This document shows, piece after piece, positions 8,214 to 16,765 of a stretch of 19,865 nt of DNA. The notes beneath the pieces are model-generated. The model saw nothing but the letters and a program-made list of their open reading frames with translations. It did no database searches and was not told where the DNA came from. Both the position numbers and the translations under genes were made by a program. This DNA is from JBOGWP01 sp050693875 (GTDB taxonomy: Bacteria; Actinomycetota; CADDZG01; JAHWKV01; JBOGWP01), in NCBI GenBank assembly GCA_050693875.1, contig JBOGWP010000092.1, positions 1 through 19,865 on the forward strand, read 5' to 3'. Each line of letters begins with the position of its first letter. Within the stretch, counting starts at the first letter, position 1.

Positions 8214-8244
8214 TTGGCGAAATTGGATTTCGGACGGGAATTGG
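8212..8244. repeat. Three phased AATTGG boxes over and upstream of the -35
   Basis: AATTGG occurs at 8212-8217, 8221-8226 and 8239-8244, that is with spacings of 9 and 18 bp. The first copy overlaps the -35 hexamer of the adjacent promoter. Regular spacing at a promoter suggests operator half-sites, but the boxes are short and chance cannot be excluded. Confidence 0.4.
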
Positions 8245-8413
8245 CCACAGAATCGCGGAGAAATTCCGCTCACTCTTAAGGCTTTGGTTGAAAACGACGA
8301 CTTAGCCGCTCGCTTTGCTCCGAGGGTCCGAGCATGGGGCCGGCTTCGCCGGCGTTCCCTTTCATCGGCAGGCGCCTCACCACGTCGGCCGGGCGCTACC
8401 ATGAAACTGGGGG

Positions 8414-8437
8414 CAGTCCGGGGGACTCCCCCGACTG
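8414..8437 (-). terminator. Hairpin directly after ftsX
   Basis: CAGTCCGGGGG (8414-8424) pairs with CCCCCGACTG (8428-8437) around the loop ACT, giving ten base pairs with one bulged C. It abuts the ftsX stop codon. On the minus strand a short TTT lies 10 nt beyond it, so termination is plausible but the T-tract is poor. It would end the ftsEX transcript ahead of the repeat-protein promoter. Confidence 0.5.
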
Positions 8438-9319
8438 TCAAACCTCCAGGAAGCGGCGGAGCGCGAGCGTCGAGCCCAGGCTGCCGATCGCGATGCCGAC
8501 CACCAAGAGCACCACGAAGACCTGAAGCACGACGCCTCCCCCGACCGTGAGCGGCAGGAACACCAGTTGCGACTGGAGCCGGTCGAGCAGGAGCAGCTTG
8601 GTGGCGTAGATGACGCCGGCTGCCACGAGGGCCCCGAATGCCGCTTCGGCCATGCCCTCGAAGATGAACGGCACCCTGATGAACCAGTTCGTCGCACCGA
8701 CGAGCTTCATGATCCCGATCTCCCGCCTGCGGGCATAGATCGCCAGCCGGATCGTGTTGGCGATCAGCAGCGTGGCCGCCCCGAGCAGGATGAACGTCAT
8801 CACCAGGGAGATCGTGCGCAGCAGGGTGTTGATTCGTAGCAGCTTCTTCACCGCCTCGCCGCCGAAGGTCACCTCGTCCACGCCCGGTTGCCCCTCGATC
8901 CGGCTGCGCACCGCCTCGACCGTCTTCGGATCCTTCAGCTTGATCCGATAGGAGGCCGGGAGCGCCGAAGGATCGACGTTCTCGTAGAGCTGGGGCGAGT
9001 CCTTGAACATCTCCTTGTATTCGTTGAACGCCTTCTCCTGCGACACGAAGAAGACCCGCCCCACTTCCGGCATGGCGGAGATGGCCGCACCCAATTCCTT
9101 GCTCTGCTCCGGCGTGATGTCGTCGCGCAGGAAGACATTGATCTCGACCTTGCCCTCCCACCGGCCGACGACGTTGTCGACGATCCGTCCGAGGACCATC
9201 ACGCCGCCCAGAAGGAACAGGCTGACCGCGACCGTCGATATGGCGGCGAGTGTAAGGAGGATGTTTCGTCGCAGGTTCGCGACCGTCTCGCCGAGGAAGT
9301 ACTCGAACCGGAACGCCAT
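8438..9319 (-). CDS. ftsX: Cell division ABC transporter permease FtsX
   Basis: Predicted 293-residue integral membrane protein. The first transmembrane helix, at about 20-45, is followed by an extracellular loop of roughly 120 residues (VEINVFLRDDITPEQ..., the ECD typical of FtsX). Three C-terminal helices lie at about 170-190, 220-240 and 260-280, with the family phrase RRREIGIMKLVGATNWFIR between them. FtsX does not transport a substrate but relays FtsE ATP hydrolysis to peptidoglycan hydrolases through its extracellular loop. The start ATG at 9317-9319 lies 2 nt after the ftsE stop, so the pair is translationally coupled; no clear Shine-Dalgarno is seen. smpB, often downstream of ftsX in actinobacteria, is not found here. 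Confidence 0.96.
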   Translation of the reverse strand: MAFRFEYFLGETVANLRRNILLTLAAISTVAVSLFLLGGVMVLGRIVDNVVGRWEGKVEINVFLRDDITPEQSKELGAAISAMPEVGRVFFVSQEKAFNEYKEMFKDSPQLYENVDPSALPASYRIKLKDPKTVEAVRSRIEGQPGVDEVTFGGEAVKKLLRINTLLRTISLVMTFILLGAATLLIANTIRLAIYARRREIGIMKLVGATNWFIRVPFIFEGMAEAAFGALVAAGVIYATKLLLLDRLQSQLVFLPLTVGGGVVLQVFVVLLVVGIAIGSLGSTLALRRFLEV

Positions 9320-9321
9320 GG

Positions 9322-10008
9322 CTACCGGGCGTAACCGTAGACGCCGCGGGCCTGGTCGCGAACCACCTTGCCCCGGTCGAGCTCAATGACCCGCTTCCGG
9401 AACATGTCGACGATGGAGTGGTCGTGCGTCGCCATCAGCACGGTGGTGCCGGCGGCGTTGATGCGCAGGAGCAGCTTCATGATCTCCTGCGATGTTGCCG
9501 GGTCGAGATTGCCGGTGGGCTCATCGGCGAGCAGGATCGGCGGCCGGTTGACCATCGCCCGTGCGATCGACACCCGCTGCTGTTCGCCACCGGAGAGCTC
9601 GTTCGGGCGGCGTTCCACCTTCTCGGAGAGACCGACCAGGTCGAGGATCTCGGGAACCCGCTCCTTGATGATGTGGCGCGGACGGCCGATCACCTCGAGG
9701 GCGAATGCCACGTTCTCCCACACGCTCTTGTTCGACAAGAGCTTGAAGTCCTGAAAGACGCACCCGATGTTGCGCCGCAGGTACGGGACGCGCCAGCGAG
9801 GCAGCTGGCCGATGTCCTTGCCCGCCACGTAGATGCGGCCCTCGCTCGGCTCGTCCTCCTTGAGCACGAGACGGATGAGGGTCGACTTGCCCGATCCAGA
9901 CGGCCCGACGAGATAGACGAACTCGCCCTTCTGAATGTCGCATGAGACGTCGCGCAAGGCCACGACCGAGCCCTTGTAAAGCTTGCTGACGTTCTCGAGA
10001 CGGATCAT
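9322..10008 (-). CDS. ftsE: Cell division ATP-binding protein FtsE
   Basis: Predicted 228-residue ABC ATPase, full family length. Walker A is GPSGSGKS(T) from residue 35, the ABC signature LSGGEQQR is at 138-145, Walker B ILLADEPT is at 158-165 and the switch His195 is in ATHDHS. FtsE binds FtsX at the membrane and drives activation of septal cell-wall hydrolysis. The start ATG at 10006-10008 has only a weak GAGA nearby. A TATATA hexamer ends 5 nt before it, so leaderless initiation is one possibility. The gene follows the terminator of the secA-prfB transcript and so should have its own promoter. Confidence 0.97.
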   Translation of the reverse strand: MIRLENVSKLYKGSVVALRDVSCDIQKGEFVYLVGPSGSGKSTLIRLVLKEDEPSEGRIYVAGKDIGQLPRWRVPYLRRNIGCVFQDFKLLSNKSVWENVAFALEVIGRPRHIIKERVPEILDLVGLSEKVERRPNELSGGEQQRVSIARAMVNRPPILLADEPTGNLDPATSQEIMKLLLRINAAGTTVLMATHDHSIVDMFRKRVIELDRGKVVRDQARGVYGYAR

Positions 10009-10022
10009 GTCTCTATATACAT

Positions 10023-10040
10023 CCCTCGGCCCCCCGAGGG
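10023..10040. other. Stem-loop immediately upstream of ftsE
   Basis: CCCTCGG (10023-10029) pairs with CCGAGGG (10034-10040) around a CCCC loop, a 7-bp perfect stem 14 bp from the ftsE start. On the plus strand it is followed by TTCGTATTTT. It may mark the 5' untranslated region of ftsE or act with the adjacent terminator; the role is not clear. Confidence 0.45.
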
Positions 10041-10069
10041 TTCGTATTTTCGACGATCCCCCGAATCAA
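10041..10069 (-). promoter_or_regulatory. Candidate ftsE promoter overlapping the upstream terminator tail
   Basis: On the minus strand TTGATT (10064-10069) and TACGAA (10041-10046) are separated by 17 bp. The -35-like hexamer uses the T-tract end of the prfB terminator. Matches to consensus are only moderate. An alternative is the TATATA hexamer at about 10014-10019, which would give a leaderless ftsE transcript. Confidence 0.3.
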
Positions 10070-10085
10070 AAGGGCCTTTCGGCCC
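10065..10085 (-). terminator. Rho-independent terminator after prfB
   Basis: On the minus strand GGGCC, a GAAA tetraloop and GGCCC are followed at once by TTTTGATT. The stem occupies 10072-10076 and 10081-10085 and the T-run is at 10068-10071. It lies about 38 bp beyond the prfB stop and is the clearest intrinsic terminator in the window, separating the secA-prfB transcript from ftsEX. Confidence 0.8.
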
Positions 10086-10122
10086 GGCGGCCAATGCTAG
10101 CAGAACTCCTCGCCGGGCAACA

Positions 10123-11266
10123 CTATCCGGACCCCCGGTGCGCATCGGGGGCGCGACCGTCGTCCTTCCCGGATCGCCGGCGCCGCAGTTCGGCGGCGAT
10201 GAAGCGGTCGATCTCGCCGTCGAGGACGGCGTCCACATCTCCTATCTCGACATCGGTGCGGTGATCCTTGACCAACTGATAGGGATGGAGCACGTAGGAG
10301 CGAATCTGCGACCCGAAGCCGATCTCCATCTGCTCCCCCCGGATCCCCTCGAGCTCGCGCCGCCGCTCCTCCCGATTCCGCTCCGCCAGCCGTGCGGCCA
10401 GGATCTTCATCGCGACCGCCCGGTTCTGGATCTGCGAGCGCTCGTTCTGCACGGCAACGACGATGCCCGTGGGAACGTGGGTGATCCGCACGGCCGAGTC
10501 GGTGACATTGACGTGCTGCCCGCCGGCCCCCGACGATCGGTAGGTGTCGATGCGCAGCTCCTTCGGGTCGATTGCCACCTCGTCCTCGTCCTCGATCGCG
10601 GGGACGACGTCGAGGCTGGCAAACGAGGTGTGGCGCCGGCGGGACGCGTCGAAGGGTGAGATGCGGACCAGCCGGTGGACCCCCTTCTCGGTCGAGAGCA
10701 GTCCGTAGCCGAACCGCCCCTTGAGGGTGAAGGTCGCGCGCTTGATCCCGGCCTCGTCGCCGGGCTGGACTTCGAGCACCTCGGTCGCCATCCCGCGGCG
10801 CTCCGCCCATCGCAGGAACATGCGCAGGAGCATCTCGGCCCAGTCGCACGACTCGGTGCCGCCGGCCCCCGCATGCACGCTGGCGATCGCGTCGGCCTCG
10901 TCGTACTCCCCCGAAAGAAGGGTGCGGATCTCGAGGTCGTCGAGCTCTCGGTCGACCTCGTCGAGGGTGCGGAGGCTCTCCTCGAAGGTGGCGGTGTCGG
11001 CCTCCTGGAGCGCGAGCGCGTGGAGGACCTCGGCCTCCTCGAGGCGCTCGGCGAGGCGGTCGAAGTCCTTCAGGTCCTCCTCGAGCCGGGACAGCTCGGC
11101 CATGACCTTCGTGGCTTCCGCTTGGTCGTCCCAGAACCCGGGCTGGGATGCCGTCTCGTGCAGCTCGTCGACCCGCCGGCGCTTTCCCGCGACGTCAAAG
11201 GTACTCCTTCACATCGGAAAGCCGGGCCTCTGCATCGGTCAGCCGTGGCTTCAGATCCTCGAACAT
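10123..11266 (-). CDS. prfB: Peptide chain release factor 2, expressed by programmed +1 frameshift
   Basis: RF2 releases peptides at UGA and UAA. The first ATG, at 11264-11266, has GGAGG 9 nt upstream (inside the secA stop region) and encodes 23 residues ending in VKEYL before an in-frame UGA at 11195-11197. Slipping one base forward continues the gene as DVAGKRRRVDEL for another 357 codons, giving 380 residues in all. The specificity motif SPF is at about 203-205 and the catalytic GGQ at 248-250 (SSGAGGQHVNV). The start is 4 nt from the secA stop, so the two are co-transcribed. A frame-naive call would begin at the internal ATG at 11103 and lose the first 54 residues. Confidence 0.95.
11194..11209 (-). 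promoter_or_regulatory. prfB programmed +1 frameshift site with Shine-Dalgarno stimulator
   Basis: The minus strand reads AAGGAG TAC CTT TGA C. CTT (11198-11200) is the slippery codon, TGA (11195-11197) the in-frame stop and C (11194) the following base that weakens termination. AAGGAG (11204-11209) is the internal Shine-Dalgarno, exactly 3 nt before CTT, the spacing seen in E. coli. When RF2 is scarce the ribosome slips and more RF2 is made, so the site is a feedback control. Confidence 0.95.
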
Positions 11267-11270
11267 GCGG

Positions 11271-13997
<2,727 letters not shown>

Positions 13998-14110
13998 CAG
14001 TCGCTCGCTTCGCTCGCGGCGCCGTAGGCAAGGGGCCGCCTCCGGCGGCGTTTGCACGATGCCGGCAGAGGGCCTCGCCTACGCTCGGCGCACTGCCGGG
14101 CCGTGCCTGT
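13998..14110. repeat. Dispersed intergenic repeat, second copy (upstream of secA)
   Basis: GTCGCTCGCTTCGCTCGCGG, then GGCAAGGGGCCGCCTCCGGC at 14028, then ATGCCGGCAG and CTGCCGGGCC match in order the pieces at 4770-4975, but without the two 53-bp units. The inverted repeat CCGGCAG (14062-14068) / CTGCCGG (14093-14099) corresponds to the one at 4936-4969. It occupies most of the secA 5' region, so it may sit within the secA leader. Confidence 0.65.
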
Positions 14111-14213
14111 GAGGCGACGCCGGGCATGGTCGGGGAAACCTGGATCCACTCCTATGCTGGCCATCTCAAGCACGGCTGCCATTATGAATCTGCCCCGGGG
14201 CTGAGGAGCCCGG

Positions 14214-14879
14214 TTACTTGATGTCGAGCAGCTTCTCGCGCACCGCGTAGACCACGGCTTCCATACGCGAGTGGAGATGGAGCTTCTCCAGGATGTTCCG
14301 CACGTGGTTCTTGACGGTGTTCTCCGAGATGAACAGCTCTTTGGCGATGTCGCGGTTGTTCTGCCCCTTGGCCACGAGCTTGAGGACCTCGAGCTCACGG
14401 TCGGTCAGGCGTGGGGCGGAGAGTGGCTGGCGCTCGTCGGCCCGCTTCACCATCGTGGCGAACTCGTTGAGCAGCTTTGACGCCATCGCGGGGGAGATCA
14501 GCGACTGACCGGCGTTGACCGCCCGCACCGCGTTCGCGACCTCCTCGATCGAGATCTCCTTCAGCAGATAGCCGGAGGCCCCCGCCTTGATCGCCTCGTA
14601 GAGGTCGGCCTCCTCGTCGGAGATGGTGAGCATCAGGATCTTGGCGTTCGGCAAGACGTCCTTCATGGAGCGAGTCGCCTCGATTCCCGACCGCTTCGGC
14701 ATGCGCACGTCCATGAGAACGACGTCGGGCATGGCGTCCTCCGCCTTCACCAGGGCCTCTTCGCCGTCACCTGCCTCGGCGACGACGTCGATCCCGTCCT
14801 CGGCCTCGAGCACCATCTGCAACCCGCGGCGGAAAAGGGCGTGGTCGTCCACGATCATGACGCGGATCGAGTCTGCCAA
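14214..14879 (-). CDS. Orphan NarL/LuxR-family response regulator
   Basis: Predicted 221-residue two-component response regulator. The receiver domain (about 5-120) has the acidic pair Asp11-Asp12, phosphoacceptor Asp57 in LMDVRMP, Thr85 and Lys107 (GYLLKE). A LuxR-type helix-turn-helix follows at about 155-215, with LTDRELEVLKLVAKGQNNRD and NTVKNHVRNI. It should act as a phosphorylation-controlled transcription factor. The start is TTG at 14877-14879, supported by GGGAGGGGG 7 nt upstream; no ATG or GTG lies nearby. No histidine kinase is adjacent. It sits 38 nt after hpf and 216 bp before secA, an insertion into the usual hpf-secA pair. Targets are unknown. Confidence 0.93.
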   Translation of the reverse strand: MADSIRVMIVDDHALFRRGLQMVLEAEDGIDVVAEAGDGEEALVKAEDAMPDVVLMDVRMPKRSGIEATRSMKDVLPNAKILMLTISDEEADLYEAIKAGASGYLLKEISIEEVANAVRAVNAGQSLISPAMASKLLNEFATMVKRADERQPLSAPRLTDRELEVLKLVAKGQNNRDIAKELFISENTVKNHVRNILEKLHLHSRMEAVVYAVREKLLDIK

Positions 14880-14917
14880 CGTCGTGCCCCCTCCCGAGGG
14901 TGGCTCTTCCCGCTTGA

Positions 14918-15361
14918 CTAGTCCGTCTTGTTCGGTTCCGATGCCTCCTCCTTACCCAAATCCTCGTCAGATGTGGCGTCGAGGCCGGAAGCTCTCGGCG
15001 TGTCCGAACCGCCTTCCCCAGCCATATCGGCAGGTGCCACCCTACTCCTTGAGTGCAGGGGGCGTCCGGAACGCCTCCGCTTGAATTCCTTGATGCGCCG
15101 CTCGACCCGCTCGACGGCAAGGTCGAGGGCGGCATGGGGGTCGCTCGAAGTGGCGCTGGCACGAAATACCGGGCCCGAGGTTGAGACGGTCAGATCGACG
15201 ACGTGCCCGGCGCCGCTCCGAGCTCCGTCCTTGGCGATCTCGACGTCGATCCCCGATATCGTGGACAGGTACTTGCCGAGATGCCCCACCTTTTCAGTGG
15301 CGAAGCGACGCAGCGAGTCGGGCAACGGGGTGTGGCGGCCGCGGACCGTGATCTCCATCAT
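14918..15361 (-). CDS. hpf: Ribosome hibernation promoting factor, short form (HPF/RaiA/YfiA)
   Basis: Predicted 147-residue protein. Residues 1-98 form the S30AE/HPF domain: MEITVRGRHTPLPDSLRRF, LGKYLSTISGIDVEIAKDG, and DPHAALDLAVERVERRIKEF followed by KRRR. HPF binds the decoding centre of the 30S subunit and silences idle ribosomes. The tail at 99-147 is acidic and of low complexity, ending KEEASEPNKTD. The C-terminal domain that drives 100S dimers in long-form HPF is absent. The start is one of two ATGs at 15356-15361 with no clear Shine-Dalgarno, so the initiation site is somewhat uncertain. Upstream is a long structured leader; the response regulator follows after 38 nt. Confidence 0.9.
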   Translation of the reverse strand: MMEITVRGRHTPLPDSLRRFATEKVGHLGKYLSTISGIDVEIAKDGARSGAGHVVDLTVSTSGPVFRASATSSDPHAALDLAVERVERRIKEFKRRRSGRPLHSRSRVAPADMAGEGGSDTPRASGLDATSDEDLGKEEASEPNKTD

Positions 15362-15466
15362 GGAAGGCGGGCCGCTCGCGGGGGCCAGGCGAACCCGCGA
15401 ATGCTGCGGGCCGGCTCGATCGGGGCTCGTCGGTCGAGGAGGTGGCTTCCGCCCGGCTGACCTGGT

Positions 15467-15772
15467 CTTTGCCCCCACACTCGCCTGCTGAGGCCTCGCA
15501 CCGGACGGCTCTCGCCCCACAGGAAGGCCGGCGCACCAGGCTCCGGTGAGAGCCCGATCACCCGACTCTCGTGCGGAACCGGCGAGACCATCAGCCCGAT
15601 GCTTCGCACCTTCTCCCTTCGCTCCCCGGGAATCTCCCGGGATCGGGGCAGGGCTTACTCCTAAGCCGCACCATGCTCGGCAACCAATGGTTGCCTTACG
15701 TGGATCCTTTCGCCTACGGCTGGCGTGGACTTGGGACCGAGATCCCGCAACCACAGACCCAGGCGGAAGCCA
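15467..15772 (-). ncRNA. Candidate structured RNA upstream of hpf/raiA (raiA-motif type)
   Basis: The roughly 410-nt leader between a TATAAT box and the hpf start is dense in helices. Seen on the sequence: GGCAACCA/TGGTTGCC (15679-15695); GGCTTA/TAAGCC with a 4-nt loop (15652-15667); CCCGGGA/TCCCGGG with a 3-nt loop (15625-15641). There is also a 10-bp helix of CCGGTGAGAG (15543-15552) with CTCTC (15566-15570) and ACCGG (15578-15582), split by a 7-nt bulge. GGC-GAGA-GCC, a GNRA-capped hairpin (15507-15516), is enclosed by AGGCC/GGCCT. Established knowledge: raiA-motif RNAs are large structured RNAs of Bacillota and Actinomycetota commonly found just upstream of raiA/hpf. The match to that class rests on position and structure, not on an alignment. 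Boundaries are approximate. Confidence 0.5.
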
Positions 15773-15778
15773 GACCAG

Positions 15779-15784
15779 ATTATA
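15779..15784 (-). promoter_or_regulatory. TATAAT -10 box for the hpf leader RNA
   Basis: A perfect TATAAT on the minus strand stands out in GC-rich surroundings and would start transcription near 15772. At the expected distance the -35 is poor (TGGGTT-like). The placement just before the first of the leader hairpins supports it as the promoter of the structured RNA and hpf. Confidence 0.5.
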
Positions 15785-15955
15785 GGTCCCGCAACCGGCC
15801 CAACCCATTCAGAACCCGGCGGCGCGGGCAGGAGGCTCTGTCGCTCCCCGCTTGGAGCAACGGCAGCCGCACCCCCCAGGCCGACAAGCGGAGGAGTCCC
15901 CGGTCGGGGGCCCGGCCGGCGCCGAGATGTCACCACCTCCTCCTAAGGTGGGCTC
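15785..15955 (+). other. Remainder of the divergent hpf-comF gap
   Basis: This stretch must contain the comF promoter and leader. AAGGTGGG before the comF ATG is the Shine-Dalgarno. No convincing -35/-10 pair is seen on the plus strand, and open frames crossing it are shadows. Confidence 0.4.
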
Positions 15956-16678
15956 ATGCGAGCGCTTGCAGACTTCCTCTATCCCGAGGCCTGTGCCGGA
16001 TGCGGCCGGCTGGTCCGAGGCAGCCTCTGCTGCGATTGCCGCGCCGGTCTCCCGCGCATCCACCCGCCGGTGTGCGACCACTGCGGGAAGCCCACCGTCG
16101 TCGAGGTGCCCGCGTGCCGGGAGTGCCGGGGCCGGGGCCTCCGCTTCGACCTGGCCCGGCAGGCGGCGCTTTACGAGGGGGTAGTGCGCGCGGCAATTCA
16201 CCGTCTCAAGTACCGGGCGGAGCGCTGTCTCGTGCCGAGCCTGGTCGCCCTGCTCGCCGAGGTGCTGAGCGGGATGATCGCCGCTGCGCCGGGGGCCGCC
16301 CTGACCTGGCCACCGCCCAGCCCCGCCCGCAGGCGCGCGCGGGGCTTCGATCACGGCGAGGCGCTGGCCCGCGCCGCCGCGTCCTTCCTCGAGGTGCCGG
16401 CCGTGCCGCTCCTCGAGCGGGTGCGGGACATGCCGCCGCAGGTGGGACTCAATCCCGCCATCCGGCGCCGAAACCTTCGCGGGGCCTTCCACACCGTGAT
16501 CCCCCCGCCGCGGGTGGTGATCGTGGTCGACGACGTCTACACCACCGGTGCGACCGCCTCGGAGGTGGCACGGGCGCTGAAGCGCGCGGGAGCGAGCCGG
16601 GTCCTCGTCGCCGCGGTCGCTCGGACGCTTCCCCCGGGCCCGCGGGCAGGCGTGACCGAGGGACGACGCTCCTCGTAG
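15956..16678 (+). CDS. comF: ComF family phosphoribosyltransferase-like protein
   Basis: Predicted 240-residue protein of the ComF/GntX family. The N-terminal part carries a cysteine cluster (Cys13, Cys16, Cys25/26, Cys28, Cys40, Cys43, Cys54, Cys57), a likely zinc ribbon. The C-terminal phosphoribosyltransferase domain includes the PRPP-binding loop VVIVVDDVYTTGAT at 187-200 and the family phrase RRRARGFDHGEALARA. ComF is needed for DNA uptake in naturally competent bacteria, but orthologues are widespread in species not known to be competent. ATG at 15956 is preceded by AAGGTGGG. It is the only clear plus-strand gene, diverging from hpf and converging on ahcY. In mycobacteria comF and hpf are also neighbours. 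Confidence 0.92.
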   Translation: MRALADFLYPEACAGCGRLVRGSLCCDCRAGLPRIHPPVCDHCGKPTVVEVPACRECRGRGLRFDLARQAALYEGVVRAAIHRLKYRAERCLVPSLVALLAEVLSGMIAAAPGAALTWPPPSPARRRARGFDHGEALARAAASFLEVPAVPLLERVRDMPPQVGLNPAIRRRNLRGAFHTVIPPPRVVIVVDDVYTTGATASEVARALKRAGASRVLVAAVARTLPPGPRAGVTEGRRSS

Positions 16679-16725
16679 GTAGGGCGCAACATCGCGGTCG
16701 GGCAGGAACGTCGCCCAGTCTTCCG

Positions 16726-16757
16726 AGGCCCCGCGAACTCCGCCTGCGGGCGGGCCT
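16726..16757. terminator. Possible bidirectional terminator between comF and ahcY
   Basis: AGGCCCCGC (16726-16734) pairs with GCGG (16746-16749) and GGCCT (16753-16757), nine base pairs interrupted by a 3-nt bulge. It lies in the 87-bp gap between two convergent genes, where a terminator is expected, but no T-tract accompanies it. Confidence 0.3.
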
Positions 16758-16765
16758 GGGGAGCC

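Noticed and set aside
6373..8550. 725-residue plus-strand frame opposite the repeat-protein gene
   Set aside because: Its apparent internal repeats mirror the six repeats of the real protein on the other strand.
15457..15466. ACCAGGTCAG on the minus strand, as in bacterial SRP RNA
   Set aside because: The GGAA-tetraloop and downstream SRP core do not follow in register, and the location fits the hpf leader better.
15358..15609. 83-residue minus-strand frame inside the hpf leader
   Set aside because: No recognisable motif, no clear Shine-Dalgarno, and it coincides with the strongest RNA helices; kept only as a remote alternative.
15362..15808. N-terminal extension of the HPF frame
   Set aside because: The 148 extra codons have no family resemblance, while the HPF fold begins at MEITVRGRH.
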